This document shows positions 17,311 through 24,518 of a stretch of 46,202 nucleotides of DNA, one piece after another. The notes under the pieces are model-generated. The model searched no databases. It was not told the origin of the DNA and saw nothing but the letters and a program-made list of their open reading frames with translations. Position 1 is the first letter of the stretch; each line of letters opens with the position of its first letter. Location: NCBI GenBank assembly GCA_018304635.1, contig JAGVVW010000032.1, forward strand, positions 1-46,202. The letters run 5' to 3'. Source of the DNA: Candidatus Aenigmatarchaeota archaeon. GTDB taxonomy: Archaea > Aenigmatarchaeota > Aenigmatarchaeia > GW2011-AR5 > JACRMX01. The translations under genes were made by a program, and so were the position numbers.

Positions 17311-19263
17311 TTACATCACTCTTGTCCCATCAACTACTTTACGCTCTGGGTAAGCCTGTTGATTTCCAAACATAACAAGCTTGCCATCTAACGTCAACTT
17401 GCCCTTTTCAACCCGCAAATTAAACTCTGAAAACTTTTTGTAATTTATTTTTTTCATACAGTCTGATCCTTTTGTTCCAACAATGGCTTTTGTCTCCAGC
17501 AAAACTCCGTTTTCACATGCAAGCAACATTCCCTGGCTTTCAACACTGCGTATTATGCTCGGTTCGAGATTTGCAACAACAATAACTGTTCTGTTTTTAA
17601 GCTGTCCGGGTGTATAGTATGATTTAAGAGCTGCAACTATTTGCCTGGATTCAGCACCAATATCAACCTCCAAAACATAAAGCTTGTCTGCATTTGGATG
17701 CTCAGAAACAGATTTTATATTTCCAGCAATCAGCTTTGGCACTATTATTTCTTTAAATTCAAGTTTTTCCATTAAAATTTTAGCTGAAATTTTTTGTTTT
17801 GGCTCCAATTCAAATGTTGTGATATCCTTCCAGTTCATTTTAGCATTCAGTATCTTCTGCGCTCTTTGTAGTGTAACCGGAGCAAAAGGCAGGAGCATGT
17901 GCGTTATTGAATTAAGAACATTTGCAGCAACATATAATCCTGTTTTAGCTTTTGCTGTATTTGGATCTTCCCATGGTTTCAGTTCCTGAAAATACTTATT
18001 CAGTTCAGATGAAAGTTTTAGCACATCAGTTAAGGCTTTATCAGGCCGGTTTGTTTTAAAGTGATTTTCAACAGCACTTGCTGTTTTGTTCAGGTTTCGT
18101 ATCAGTTCGTTTTCATTCTTACTGAACTTGCTTGGAGTTGGAATGCCCTGGTAATTCCGTACAATAAAACTGGTTATGCGATAAAACAGATTGCAATAGT
18201 TATCAATTAGTTCGGTATTCACTCGTTCAACAAGATGCTTCTCTGAAAAATCCCCATCATCTTCCAGTGAGATATCACGAAATAAAAAAAACCTAATCGC
18301 ATCAGCACTATATTTTTCAGCCATCTCAAACGGGTCAACAACATTTCCAACACTTTTGCTCATTTTTCTGCCATCAACAGTCAGCCAGCCATGAGCAAAA
18401 ATTGCTTCAGGCAATTTTTTTTTCATTGACATAAGCATAGCCGGCCATATAACAGAATGGAACCACAAAATTTCCTTAGCCATTACCTGCAGATCAGGCG
18501 GCCAATGTTTTTGCCTGTTCTTTTCACTTGAGAATGCTGATACATAACTTAGTAGAGCATCAAACCAGACATATACAACATGTTTTTTATCCAGCGGAAA
18601 TTCAATACCCCAGTTAAATGTCGATCGTGTAATGCTCAGGTCATGCAAACCCTGCTGCACTCTGTTAATAATTTCCTGCTTTCTGTTTTCAGGCTGGATA
18701 AATTCCGGATGCTCTTTGTAAAACTTCAGTAATTTATCCTGATAATTACTAAGCTTAAAAAAATACGACTCTTCACTTATTTTTTCAACTACACGGCTAC
18801 AGGACGGGCATTTACCATCTACAAGCTGTGATTCAATCCAGTATGTTTCATCAGGAACACAGTACCAGCCACTATACACACCTTTGTATATATCACCTGA
18901 TTTTGCAACCTGCTGTATTATATCTTTCACAATTTTTTTATGTCTGGAATCAGTTGTTCTGATAAAACAATCATTGGAAATATTCAGTGTTTTACATAAT
19001 TGCTTAAACGATTCTGACATCTGGTCAACAAAATCTTTCGGGTTTTTTCCAGATTTGGCAGCAGCCTTTTCTATTTTTTTTCCATGTTCATCAGTGCCTG
19101 TTAAGAAAAAAACATCTTCGTTATTCAGCCTGTGCCAACGCGCCATCACATCAGCAAAAAGTGATGTAAAAGCATGACCTATATGCGGCACATCATTTAC
19201 ATAATATATCGGCGTAGTAACATAGTATTTTTTCAGAGTATCACCTGACAGATAATTATCCAT
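17311..19263 (-). CDS. metG: Methionyl-tRNA synthetase, bacterial type, with C-terminal tRNA-binding domain
   Basis: Charges tRNA-Met. Class I signatures are intact: HIGH at about residues 27-30 (YVNDVPHIGHAF) and KMSKS near residue 300 (GRKMSKSVGN). The insertion domain carries a CPSC zinc-type pair. Residues about 510-610 form an EMAP/Arc1p-like OB-fold (HPNADKLYVLEVDIG) that helps bind tRNA. The opening TTPIYYVNDVPHIGHAFTSL is typical of Thermus/Aquifex-type bacterial MetRS. Usual archaeal enzymes open differently (for example ALPYANGPCHLGH). This points to transfer from bacteria. The TATA-like palindrome shared with trpS is centred about 25 bases upstream, so the mRNA is probably leaderless. 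Confidence 0.95.
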   Translation of the reverse strand: MDNYLSGDTLKKYYVTTPIYYVNDVPHIGHAFTSLFADVMARWHRLNNEDVFFLTGTDEHGKKIEKAAAKSGKNPKDFVDQMSESFKQLCKTLNISNDCFIRTTDSRHKKIVKDIIQQVAKSGDIYKGVYSGWYCVPDETYWIESQLVDGKCPSCSRVVEKISEESYFFKLSNYQDKLLKFYKEHPEFIQPENRKQEIINRVQQGLHDLSITRSTFNWGIEFPLDKKHVVYVWFDALLSYVSAFSSEKNRQKHWPPDLQVMAKEILWFHSVIWPAMLMSMKKKLPEAIFAHGWLTVDGRKMSKSVGNVVDPFEMAEKYSADAIRFFLFRDISLEDDGDFSEKHLVERVNTELIDNYCNLFYRITSFIVRNYQGIPTPSKFSKNENELIRNLNKTASAVENHFKTNRPDKALTDVLKLSSELNKYFQELKPWEDPNTAKAKTGLYVAANVLNSITHMLLPFAPVTLQRAQKILNAKMNWKDITTFELEPKQKISAKILMEKLEFKEIIVPKLIAGNIKSVSEHPNADKLYVLEVDIGAESRQIVAALKSYYTPGQLKNRTVIVVANLEPSIIRSVESQGMLLACENGVLLETKAIVGTKGSDCMKKINYKKFSEFNLRVEKGKLTLDGKLVMFGNQQAYPERKVVDGTRVM

Positions 19264-19273
19264 ATAATACTTT

Positions 19274-19293
19274 CACTATAGTGTTTTAAAAAC
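19274..19293. promoter_or_regulatory. Shared symmetric promoter of metG and trpS
   Basis: A self-complementary TTTTAAAA (19284-19291) is centred about 25 bases from the metG ATG and about 27 bases from the preferred trpS ATG (19315), so one TATA element could serve both directions. Directly beside it is a perfect 10-base palindrome CACTATAGTG (19274-19283), operator-like. Confidence 0.6.
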
Positions 19294-19314
19294 ATGCGAA
19301 AAAAAGCTATAACT

Positions 19315-20445
19315 ATGGACAAAATAAGGGAAATGAAAGTCACGCCGTGGGAAGTCAGTGGCCATATTGACTATGAAAAGCTGATTAAGGAATTTGGATT
19401 AAAGCCCATTAACATTGATATTCTTCCAAAAGAATTTTCAGAATCTGTATTGTTCAGAAGAAACATTATATTTGCACACAGGGACTTTGAAAGAATCGCA
19501 GAAGCATTTCGCAAAAAGAAGCCTTTTTCAATGATGACCGGGCTGATGCCTTCTGGAAAATTTCATTTCGGCCACAAGTTGGTTGCAGAACAGATAATAT
19601 TTTACCAGAAACTTGGTGCTAAAGTTTACATTACTGTTGCTGATATAGAAGCATATAACTCAAGAACTCATGACATGGAAAAGCTGAGAAAAACAGCGAT
19701 TGATGAATATTTGACTAACTATATTGCACTTGGCCTGGATATTAAAAAATGCGATTTTTATTTTCAGTCAGAAAGATCAAAAAACGGAAAAAAATCAAAT
19801 GCTTATTACAGCCTTGCCGGTATGTTGGCAGGTCATGCAACATTTAATGAATTCAAAGCTGTTTATGGAGAAATCACGCCTGGAAAAATGTCTGCATCTT
19901 TATTGCAGGCAGCTGATATGCTTCATCTGCAACTGCCTGAATTCGAATCTCCTGTTCCGACAGTGGTTCCTGTTGGAATAGACCAGGACGCTCATATAAG
20001 GTTAGCCCGTGATATATCCCAACGCATTAAAATATATAATTTCATTCAGTTGAGCTCTACATATCACATGTTTATGCCAGGCCTGAAAAGTGGCAAGATG
20101 TCGTCATCAGACCCTAATTCATACATTGCACTTACAGATACACCAGAAGAAGCTGAGGCAAAAATTAAAAAATACGCGTTCTCAGGAGGCCAGCCAAGCA
20201 TGAAAGAACACCGCAAAAAAGGCGGGAATCCTGATGTTGATGTATCTTTTCAGATACTGAAATATGGCATGGAACCCAATGACAAAAAGCTGCAGGAAAT
20301 TTATAACAAATACAAATCAGGTGAATTGCTGACAGGGGAATTAAAGCATATTTTGATTGAAAAAATATGCGATTTCCTCAAACATCACCAGCGCGAAAGA
20401 GAAAAAGCTAAAAGCAAGCTTGACAGGTTTATTCTGAAAGATTGA
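19315..20445 (+). CDS. trpS: Tryptophanyl-tRNA synthetase, archaeal type
   Basis: Charges tRNA-Trp. The archaeal/eukaryotic form is shown by the N-terminal KVTPWEVSG, the HIGH-equivalent PSGKFHFGH (about residues 79-87) and the KMSKS-equivalent GKMSSSDPN (about residue 260). I prefer ATG 19315 (MDKIREMKVTPWE), which matches the family start and sits at leaderless distance from the TATA element. ATG 19294 would add seven residues. It is transcribed away from metG. Its 3' end is followed at once by a block of 69-bp repeats. Length (376 residues) is normal. Confidence 0.95.
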   Translation: MDKIREMKVTPWEVSGHIDYEKLIKEFGLKPINIDILPKEFSESVLFRRNIIFAHRDFERIAEAFRKKKPFSMMTGLMPSGKFHFGHKLVAEQIIFYQKLGAKVYITVADIEAYNSRTHDMEKLRKTAIDEYLTNYIALGLDIKKCDFYFQSERSKNGKKSNAYYSLAGMLAGHATFNEFKAVYGEITPGKMSASLLQAADMLHLQLPEFESPVPTVVPVGIDQDAHIRLARDISQRIKIYNFIQLSSTYHMFMPGLKSGKMSSSDPNSYIALTDTPEEAEAKIKKYAFSGGQPSMKEHRKKGGNPDVDVSFQILKYGMEPNDKKLQEIYNKYKSGELLTGELKHILIEKICDFLKHHQREREKAKSKLDRFILKD

Positions 20446-20446
20446 A

Positions 20447-20629
20447 GAAGCCTTTTTCAAGAAATGAAATCTGTGTCTATGAAAAATCCTTGGGAAAAGT
20501 ATTATCTAACTCAGAGAAGCCTTTTTCAAGAAATGAAATCTGTGTTTTCAAGAAATGAAATCTGTGTCTATGAAAAATCCTTGGGAAAAGTATTATCTAA
20601 CTCAGTGAAGCCTTTTTCAAGAAATGAAA
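20447..20629. repeat. 69-bp tandem repeats after trpS
   Basis: Unit 1 (20447-20515, 69 bp) starts GAAGCCTTTTTCAAGAAATG. Unit 2 (20516-20606, 91 bp) is the same but carries an extra internal copy of a 22-bp piece (TTTCAAGAAATGAAATCTG...). Unit 3 (20607-20629) is only the first 23 bases. Copies are almost identical, so the duplication is recent. There is no spacer-repeat alternation, so it is not a CRISPR. No coding capacity is evident. It fills the space between two convergent genes. Confidence 0.85.
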
Positions 20630-20709
20630 GATGATAATAATATCGTTTCCGTTAACGTTTTCAGAAGCAAAAAACTTGACACATCGAAACGCATGATGCA
20701 GCGTACCTT

Positions 20710-20800
20710 GACGAGCTTCGCTCGTCTTTCAACGTTTGCATCTTTTGGTTTATGCGTCTTATGATTCGTTTCTGAAAAACTAAGACAAGTTTCACTTGTC
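20710..20800. repeat. Pair of 7-bp hairpins with TTC loops
   Basis: GACGAGC-TTC-GCTCGTC (20710-20726) and GACAAGT-TTC-ACTTGTC (20784-20800) have the same architecture and loop and related arms (GAC.AG.). They lie 57 bases apart in the spacer between trpS and the TPR gene. They may be terminators for the convergent genes or copies of a small palindromic element. Another short inverted repeat (AGACAC/GTGTCT, 20838-20863) overlaps the TPR stop codon. Confidence 0.6.
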
Positions 20801-20861
20801 ATCAGACTTTTCATAGGTATAGAAAAATAAATTTTACAGACACTATTCTTGAAAAGGGTGT

Positions 20862-21779
20862 CTATCCTGCATAAAAAACTTCTTCATCTTCGTGATGCCC
20901 GACCATGCTTTCAGCTATCATTTTCATGGATTTCGCAGCTTTTTCAGGATTTATTTTGACAGCCAGCGATATGTATTCATCTGCTTTTTTCTTGTCACTC
21001 AGGAAACTGTTGACCATGGCAAGCATACAAAGAATTTCTACGTTTTTTGGTGAAATATCATTGGCCTTTTCAAAGCTTTTTTTTGCATCCTCTAATTTAT
21101 TCATTATGTAAAGAAAATTGCCTTTGTCAAACCAAAATACATATTCTTCTGGATTGAGTTTAATTGCCCTGTCAATATCTTCCATTGCATTTTTTTGATC
21201 ATTTTTGTCAAACAGGCACTTGGCACGGGCATGATAGAAAAAAGCTTCATCCGGCGATAATTTAATTGCATCATTGATATATTTCAGGGCATTTTCAATA
21301 TCTTTCTTCGAATAGGATTCAACGAATTCATTAAAAATAGTCTCTAGTTTTTTATTATTCTTGAATTTGTCCACTAAGCTGCCTAACCGCTGCTCAATTT
21401 GCTCTGCCTCTTCTATTATATTGTCAGCAACCCATAGTATAGCGTCAGCCAATGCCATTTTTTGTTTTGGTATGTTATAGATTTCATTGTTCTTTTCAAT
21501 CAGATTCATCTGAATCAAAACATCCAGATGAGCTTTAAGTTTTTTGGGTGAAAGCCTGTATTTATAGGTTTTTTTATACTCATCTAACAGTTTTTTTTCA
21601 TCCATTTGTATATCCAGAAGCACATTGAGAATAAACAGTCGATCTTGGCATACTTTATTAGTCATATCAAAAATTACAATATCCATTATATTTTCCAGCT
21701 CGTTTACATCTTTGACACTAAGATCCTCTAAATCTTTCTTGGCTATGCTGTCAAAAACAACGCGATTGATTTTGCCCAT
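20862..21779 (-). CDS. TPR-repeat protein with winged-helix-like N-terminus
   Basis: A 305-residue soluble protein. Residues about 165-290 contain three or four tetratricopeptide repeats with the usual pattern (DAIKLSPDEAFFYHARAKCL, DRAIKLNPEEYVFWFDKGNF). These form a superhelix for binding partner proteins. The first 120 residues are helical with a segment resembling a winged helix (LSPKKLKAHLDVLIQMNLIEK), so it may be a regulator, but this is uncertain. A TATA-like TATAAAT (about 21806-21812 on the minus strand) is about 27 bases before the ATG. Confidence 0.75.
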   Translation of the reverse strand: MGKINRVVFDSIAKKDLEDLSVKDVNELENIMDIVIFDMTNKVCQDRLFILNVLLDIQMDEKKLLDEYKKTYKYRLSPKKLKAHLDVLIQMNLIEKNNEIYNIPKQKMALADAILWVADNIIEEAEQIEQRLGSLVDKFKNNKKLETIFNEFVESYSKKDIENALKYINDAIKLSPDEAFFYHARAKCLFDKNDQKNAMEDIDRAIKLNPEEYVFWFDKGNFLYIMNKLEDAKKSFEKANDISPKNVEILCMLAMVNSFLSDKKKADEYISLAVKINPEKAAKSMKMIAESMVGHHEDEEVFYAG

Positions 21780-21922
21780 ATATGATTTAAATTAGAAGAA
21801 GACGAATTTATACTTTGAAAATATATCTTTAAATAATTTTCTACCACCTTTAGGTTATACCAAAGGAGGAATTTGAATCAGATTCACCTGTTTATGTTAA
21901 AAGGGGTTATCTTACTCATCCT

Positions 21923-22114
21923 GTGTGTTCGGATGACCTGAATGAAGAATTGGAACATGTTTTTAGTTCTATGGATCATCCTTCGTATGTGAGTATTACT
22001 GAAGAAGCTTTTGAGCAATTCAAGAAAGATGGCTATATACTTAAGGATTCACAGCCAGTTACCATAATTCATCCCGACGATTCAAAAACAACAATGGGAC
22101 AATCTTTACCGTAA
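21923..22114 (+). CDS. Small hypothetical protein, start uncertain
   Basis: A 63-residue acidic ORF, unrecognised, shown from its first standard start (GTG 21923). The reading frame stays open back to 21854 without any ATG, GTG or TTG. In that upstream part a strong GGAGGA (21865-21870) is followed by no usable in-frame start, and a TTTAAATA box (about 21829-21836) would start transcription near an ATA codon at 21857. It may therefore use a non-standard start, or be a gene that lost its start. Two hairpins follow its stop. Confidence 0.4.
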   Translation: MCSDDLNEELEHVFSSMDHPSYVSITEEAFEQFKKDGYILKDSQPVTIIHPDDSKTTMGQSLP

Positions 22115-22144
22115 TTCTTAACTTCGTCATTTTAGAAATGATCC

Positions 22145-22196
22145 AATGGCTGAGCCATTTTTTTGTTCCCCCTATCAAATGAGGGGAACCAAAAAA
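22145..22196. terminator. Double hairpin with T-run
   Basis: AATGGC-TGA-GCCATT (22145-22159) is followed by a larger stem: GTTCCCC (22165-22171) with GGGGAAC (22183-22189), extended by six or seven T:A pairs on its outside. It follows the small ORF ending at 22114 and precedes (in plus coordinates) the ogg stop at 22257, so it may end both transcripts. Confidence 0.5.
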
Positions 22197-22256
22197 TGTA
22201 GTATAATGATTTTGTTCTCAAAAAAACAACCTTTTTACACTCCTTAAACTGAATTA

Positions 22257-22856
22257 TTACTTAAAAACCTCTCCGGTTTCCATGCTCCAGAAAACCAGGT
22301 CTAATGCATCCAATGGTATTCCATTTCTCTCTGAGAACTGCAGCATTTTCTGTTCAATTTCCTTGTACTTCTTCGGCGTCAGTGACACGGGTATATCATC
22401 GATTACATTATTCAGCTTCAGGTTTTTCAGTATATGCCTGTCTAAAATTGTTAAATCTTTGCCTAATCCAATATTTCTCAAAAAATGCGAAGCTTCTTTG
22501 TATCCCAGACCTTTGACATTTTTAACCAACCACTCTCTTGCATCATAGCTATTCATATTTTTCAATTTCAACAGGTTTTTCAGATTTTTTCTGGCTTCAA
22601 TAATGTAACCTGCTTTGTTAGAAGGAAAACGGACACCTGAAAGATTTTTTAGTATTTCGTCTCGGCTGTATGAAAATATATTATTTCCCATTTTTGAAAT
22701 TGCTCTGTCACAGACACGGGCTTTGGACTGCGGAGTGCATAAGCAAAACGCCAGCTCTTTAAACAAAACATCCTCACGCCATAGTATATTTCTGAATTCT
22801 TCCAGCCTGATATCTATAATCGGCTTTATTTTCTGATAATGTTCGTGAATCTGCAT
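22257..22856 (-). CDS. ogg: Archaeal 8-oxoguanine N-glycosylase/DNA lyase (Ogg2 type)
   Basis: Base-excision repair of oxidised guanine. The helix-hairpin-helix is VKGLGYKEASHFLRNIG, with the catalytic Lys in GYKEAS. The catalytic Asp is in the following LDRHIL. The compact archaeal Ogg2 family lacks the eukaryotic N-terminal domain, and the 199-residue length fits. I start at ATG 22856 (MQIHEHYQKIKP). The frame is open to 22925, but that extra part is made by the hairpin cluster and looks unlike protein. The gene has no clear TATA box at normal distance because hairpins occupy that place. Confidence 0.85.
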   Translation of the reverse strand: MQIHEHYQKIKPIIDIRLEEFRNILWREDVLFKELAFCLCTPQSKARVCDRAISKMGNNIFSYSRDEILKNLSGVRFPSNKAGYIIEARKNLKNLLKLKNMNSYDAREWLVKNVKGLGYKEASHFLRNIGLGKDLTILDRHILKNLKLNNVIDDIPVSLTPKKYKEIEQKMLQFSERNGIPLDALDLVFWSMETGEVFK

Positions 22857-22865
22857 AAAAATCAA

Positions 22866-22947
22866 ATACCACGGGCTAAAGCCCATGGTATGTATTTGCT
22901 CAAAGAACCAAAGGTTCTTTGGCATGTCAGAAAGCCTCGCTTTCTGA
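22866..22947. repeat. Three tandem short-loop hairpins before ogg
   Basis: Hairpin 1 (22866-22891) pairs ATACCACGGGC with GCCCATGGTAT around TAAA, with one mismatch that is G:U in minus-strand RNA. Hairpin 2 (22901-22921) is CAAAGAACC-AAA-GGTTCTTTG. Hairpin 3 (22927-22947) is TCAGAAAGC-CTC-GCTTTCTGA. All are 9-11 bp stems with 3-4 base loops in a row, starting ten bases from the ogg ATG. The GGGCTTTAGCCC core is like hairpins at ends of IS200/IS605 elements, but no transposase is present here. Confidence 0.8.
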
Positions 22948-23081
22948 ACATCACATTCAAAAGCTTATATCCATCCATATATCTGATGTTGTATAACACA
23001 CGATTAATACTGATAGCACACAGCAGAAACAGAGATGACATATACAAAAAAATGAAAAAAGTTAAAGTACATACATATACA

Positions 23082-23100
23082 GTATTTGCAGGGCAAATAC
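23082..23100. repeat. 8-bp hairpin, AGG loop
   Basis: GTATTTGC-AGG-GCAAATAC is a perfect stem with a 3-base loop, of the same architecture as the cluster at 22866-22947. It lies inside a 29-codon frame (23052-23141) that I cannot assign. Confidence 0.6.
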
Positions 23101-23127
23101 CGAGGAAGGGTTATGCGGTGGCATTTT

Positions 23128-23253
23128 ATGGGGAAATTTAGAATTGATAAAGAATCTGCAGTAATAGTCCTGGACGTCGAAATATGTACAAATGATATAA
23201 AAACGACAAAATCAATGGCATTAGATACAGGAGCTAGCGATCTGACAAATTAA
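23128..23253 (+). pseudogene. N-terminal fragment of a retropepsin-like (clan AA) cellular aspartic protease
   Basis: A 41-codon frame beginning MGKF and ending just after ALDTGAS. DTGAS is the catalytic motif of clan AA aspartic proteases, and small archaeal members begin with a similar MGxF-strand-strand layout. Normal members run for another 70 or so residues including a second conserved Gly-rich motif, absent here. It is therefore a 3'-truncated remnant (a cellular-type gene, no viral features around it). The rest of 22948-23127 holds nothing identifiable. Confidence 0.45.
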
Positions 23254-23256
23254 TTT

Positions 23257-24003
23257 TTATGCCTTATAATTAATTTGTCTCAATACTAGTGTATCCGTAA
23301 TAACGTGCCACGTTTTTGGTGCAATGCTCTTGACCTTTCGCTTTTTTATCTTCAATATTCTGAACCCATGAAGTTCAGCTTCTTCTTGCAATTCCTTTTC
23401 TGGATTATTTAGATCATATTCCCTATATGCATTGTGATAATGAATCCAGGCTCTGCTTTTTATGCAGGAAAAGGCTTTCGGCAGAAAGACTTGGGTATTT
23501 TCATTTTCACTGAAAAATCCCATCAGAACACGGTCAACTTTTTCATTCAGCTCCGTGTTTCTGCAGTCATCATTGATTGCAACGACATTATTTAGTTTAT
23601 TCAGCTCAATATTCTCCTTCAGATATTTAAATGCCAGCGGGTTTTTTTCAACTGCATAAACTTTTTTCACCTTTTTGGCTATAGGTAGCGTAAAATATCC
23701 AATGCCTGCGAACATATCTAACACAGTTTCACTTTTTTTAGGAATGATGCGGTGTCGCTCAAACATATTGCCTTTTGAAAACATTATTTTCCCGGCATCT
23801 AATTTATATAAAACTTCGTTTTCTTTATGAATTGTTTCCAGGTTTTTACTACCCCATACAATCTCAACTTCCGGCTCCCTGTATGCTCCCTTTATTCTCT
23901 TTAACACAGCTATTGAAGTAATTTTATTGTGCCGTTTCAGAATTTCCTTAATATCTTTTTCATCGTGCACCAGTGCAATGGTTCCTATTATTTGGTATCT
24001 CAT
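23257..24003 (-). CDS. taw2: Trm5/Taw2-family tRNA-Phe position-37 enzyme, probably Taw2
   Basis: SAM-binding Rossmann enzyme of the Trm5 family. Motif I is VLDMFAGIGYFTLPIAK, followed by YAVEKNPLA. Trm5 methyltransferases carry NLP after the DRV strand; here it is DRVLMGFF, as in Taw2. The tail WIHYHN...KIKKRKVKSIAPKTWHVITD also matches Taw2. Taw2 transfers the aminocarboxypropyl group of SAM to 4-demethylwyosine at G37 of tRNA-Phe. I start at ATG 24003, preceded by GGGTG, rather than the TTG at 24039, which would overlap hicA. At 248 residues it lacks the N-terminal D1 domain of some Trm5 proteins. Confidence 0.78.
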   Translation of the reverse strand: MRYQIIGTIALVHDEKDIKEILKRHNKITSIAVLKRIKGAYREPEVEIVWGSKNLETIHKENEVLYKLDAGKIMFSKGNMFERHRIIPKKSETVLDMFAGIGYFTLPIAKKVKKVYAVEKNPLAFKYLKENIELNKLNNVVAINDDCRNTELNEKVDRVLMGFFSENENTQVFLPKAFSCIKSRAWIHYHNAYREYDLNNPEKELQEEAELHGFRILKIKKRKVKSIAPKTWHVITDTLVLRQINYKA

Positions 24004-24031
24004 TCCAAAACACCCACATGCATCAAATTTA

Positions 24032-24262
24032 TTAGCCAAAGTATTTTAAAAATTTTTCTCTGGAAATATTTGACTGCTTTAAAATACTTAACATTGTCCC
24101 TTTCTTGATTTCATTTTTCATTGGAACAATAACCAGCAGTGATTTGCCATTAATTTTTTTATAAAGTGATACATGACTTCCTCTTTGTCTTAAAACGCTG
24201 AAGCCATTTTTGGATAAGAACTTAATCATCTCACTATCAGACACGACAGGAAGTTTGCTCAT
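24032..24262 (-). CDS. hicA: HicA-type mRNA interferase toxin
   Basis: A 76-residue double-stranded-RNA-binding-like fold that degrades mRNA. The signature RQRGSHVSLYK holds the conserved catalytic His in GSH, and GTMLSILKQ and the KFLKYF end are typical. It overlaps the antitoxin gene by four bases (ATGA), so translation is coupled. Here hicB comes first, the less common but known order. Confidence 0.9.
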   Translation of the reverse strand: MSKLPVVSDSEMIKFLSKNGFSVLRQRGSHVSLYKKINGKSLLVIVPMKNEIKKGTMLSILKQSNISREKFLKYFG

Positions 24263-24495
24263 ACACTCACACTTATGACGCCATTTAAAACGCTATTTGT
24301 TGATAATTCTTCTTTTATGTCCTTGATCATGCCAAGTTCTTTTGCACTCTCAATATATAATTCGCACGCTTCTATTAAATTTTTCTTTGCTTCTTCTACT
24401 GTCTCGCCTTGGCTAGCTACGCCTAACTCAGAACAGTAAGCAGAGTATCCGCCTTCTTTTTCCTCTTTAAAAATTGCTGTTAATTGCATTATCAT
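24259..24495 (-). CDS. hicB: HicB-type antitoxin
   Basis: A partner of HicA. The N-terminal HicB fold is clear: TAIFKEEKEGGYSAYCSELG then SQGETVEEAKKNLIEACELY. At 78 residues there is little room for the DNA-binding C-terminal domain of longer HicBs, so autoregulation may differ. I use ATG 24495: a TATA-like TTTTTAAAG (about 24515-24523, inside the end of the ATPase gene) lies 25 bases upstream. ATG 24489 and the longer frame to 24528 are alternatives. Confidence 0.85.
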   Translation of the reverse strand: MIMQLTAIFKEEKEGGYSAYCSELGVASQGETVEEAKKNLIEACELYIESAKELGMIKDIKEELSTNSVLNGVISVSV

Positions 24496-24518
24496 AATTA
24501 CTTCTTCAGTCTGAAACT

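Noticed and set aside
20447-20629. Possible CRISPR array
   Set aside because: Repeats are contiguous with no unique spacers, and no cas genes are present.
20617-20814. 65-aa minus-strand ORF in the repeat and hairpin region
   Set aside because: It runs through both hairpins and has no recognisable motif or ribosome site.
22920-22940. TGGCATG...GC as a sigma-54 type promoter
   Set aside because: The spacing between GG and GC is 11 rather than 10 bases and it lies inside the hairpin cluster. No convincing -24/-12 site was found by eye.
22839-23141. 100-aa plus-strand ORF upstream of ogg
   Set aside because: Most of it is translation of the hairpin cluster. Only its last 29 codons (23052-23141) look protein-like, and they remain unassigned.
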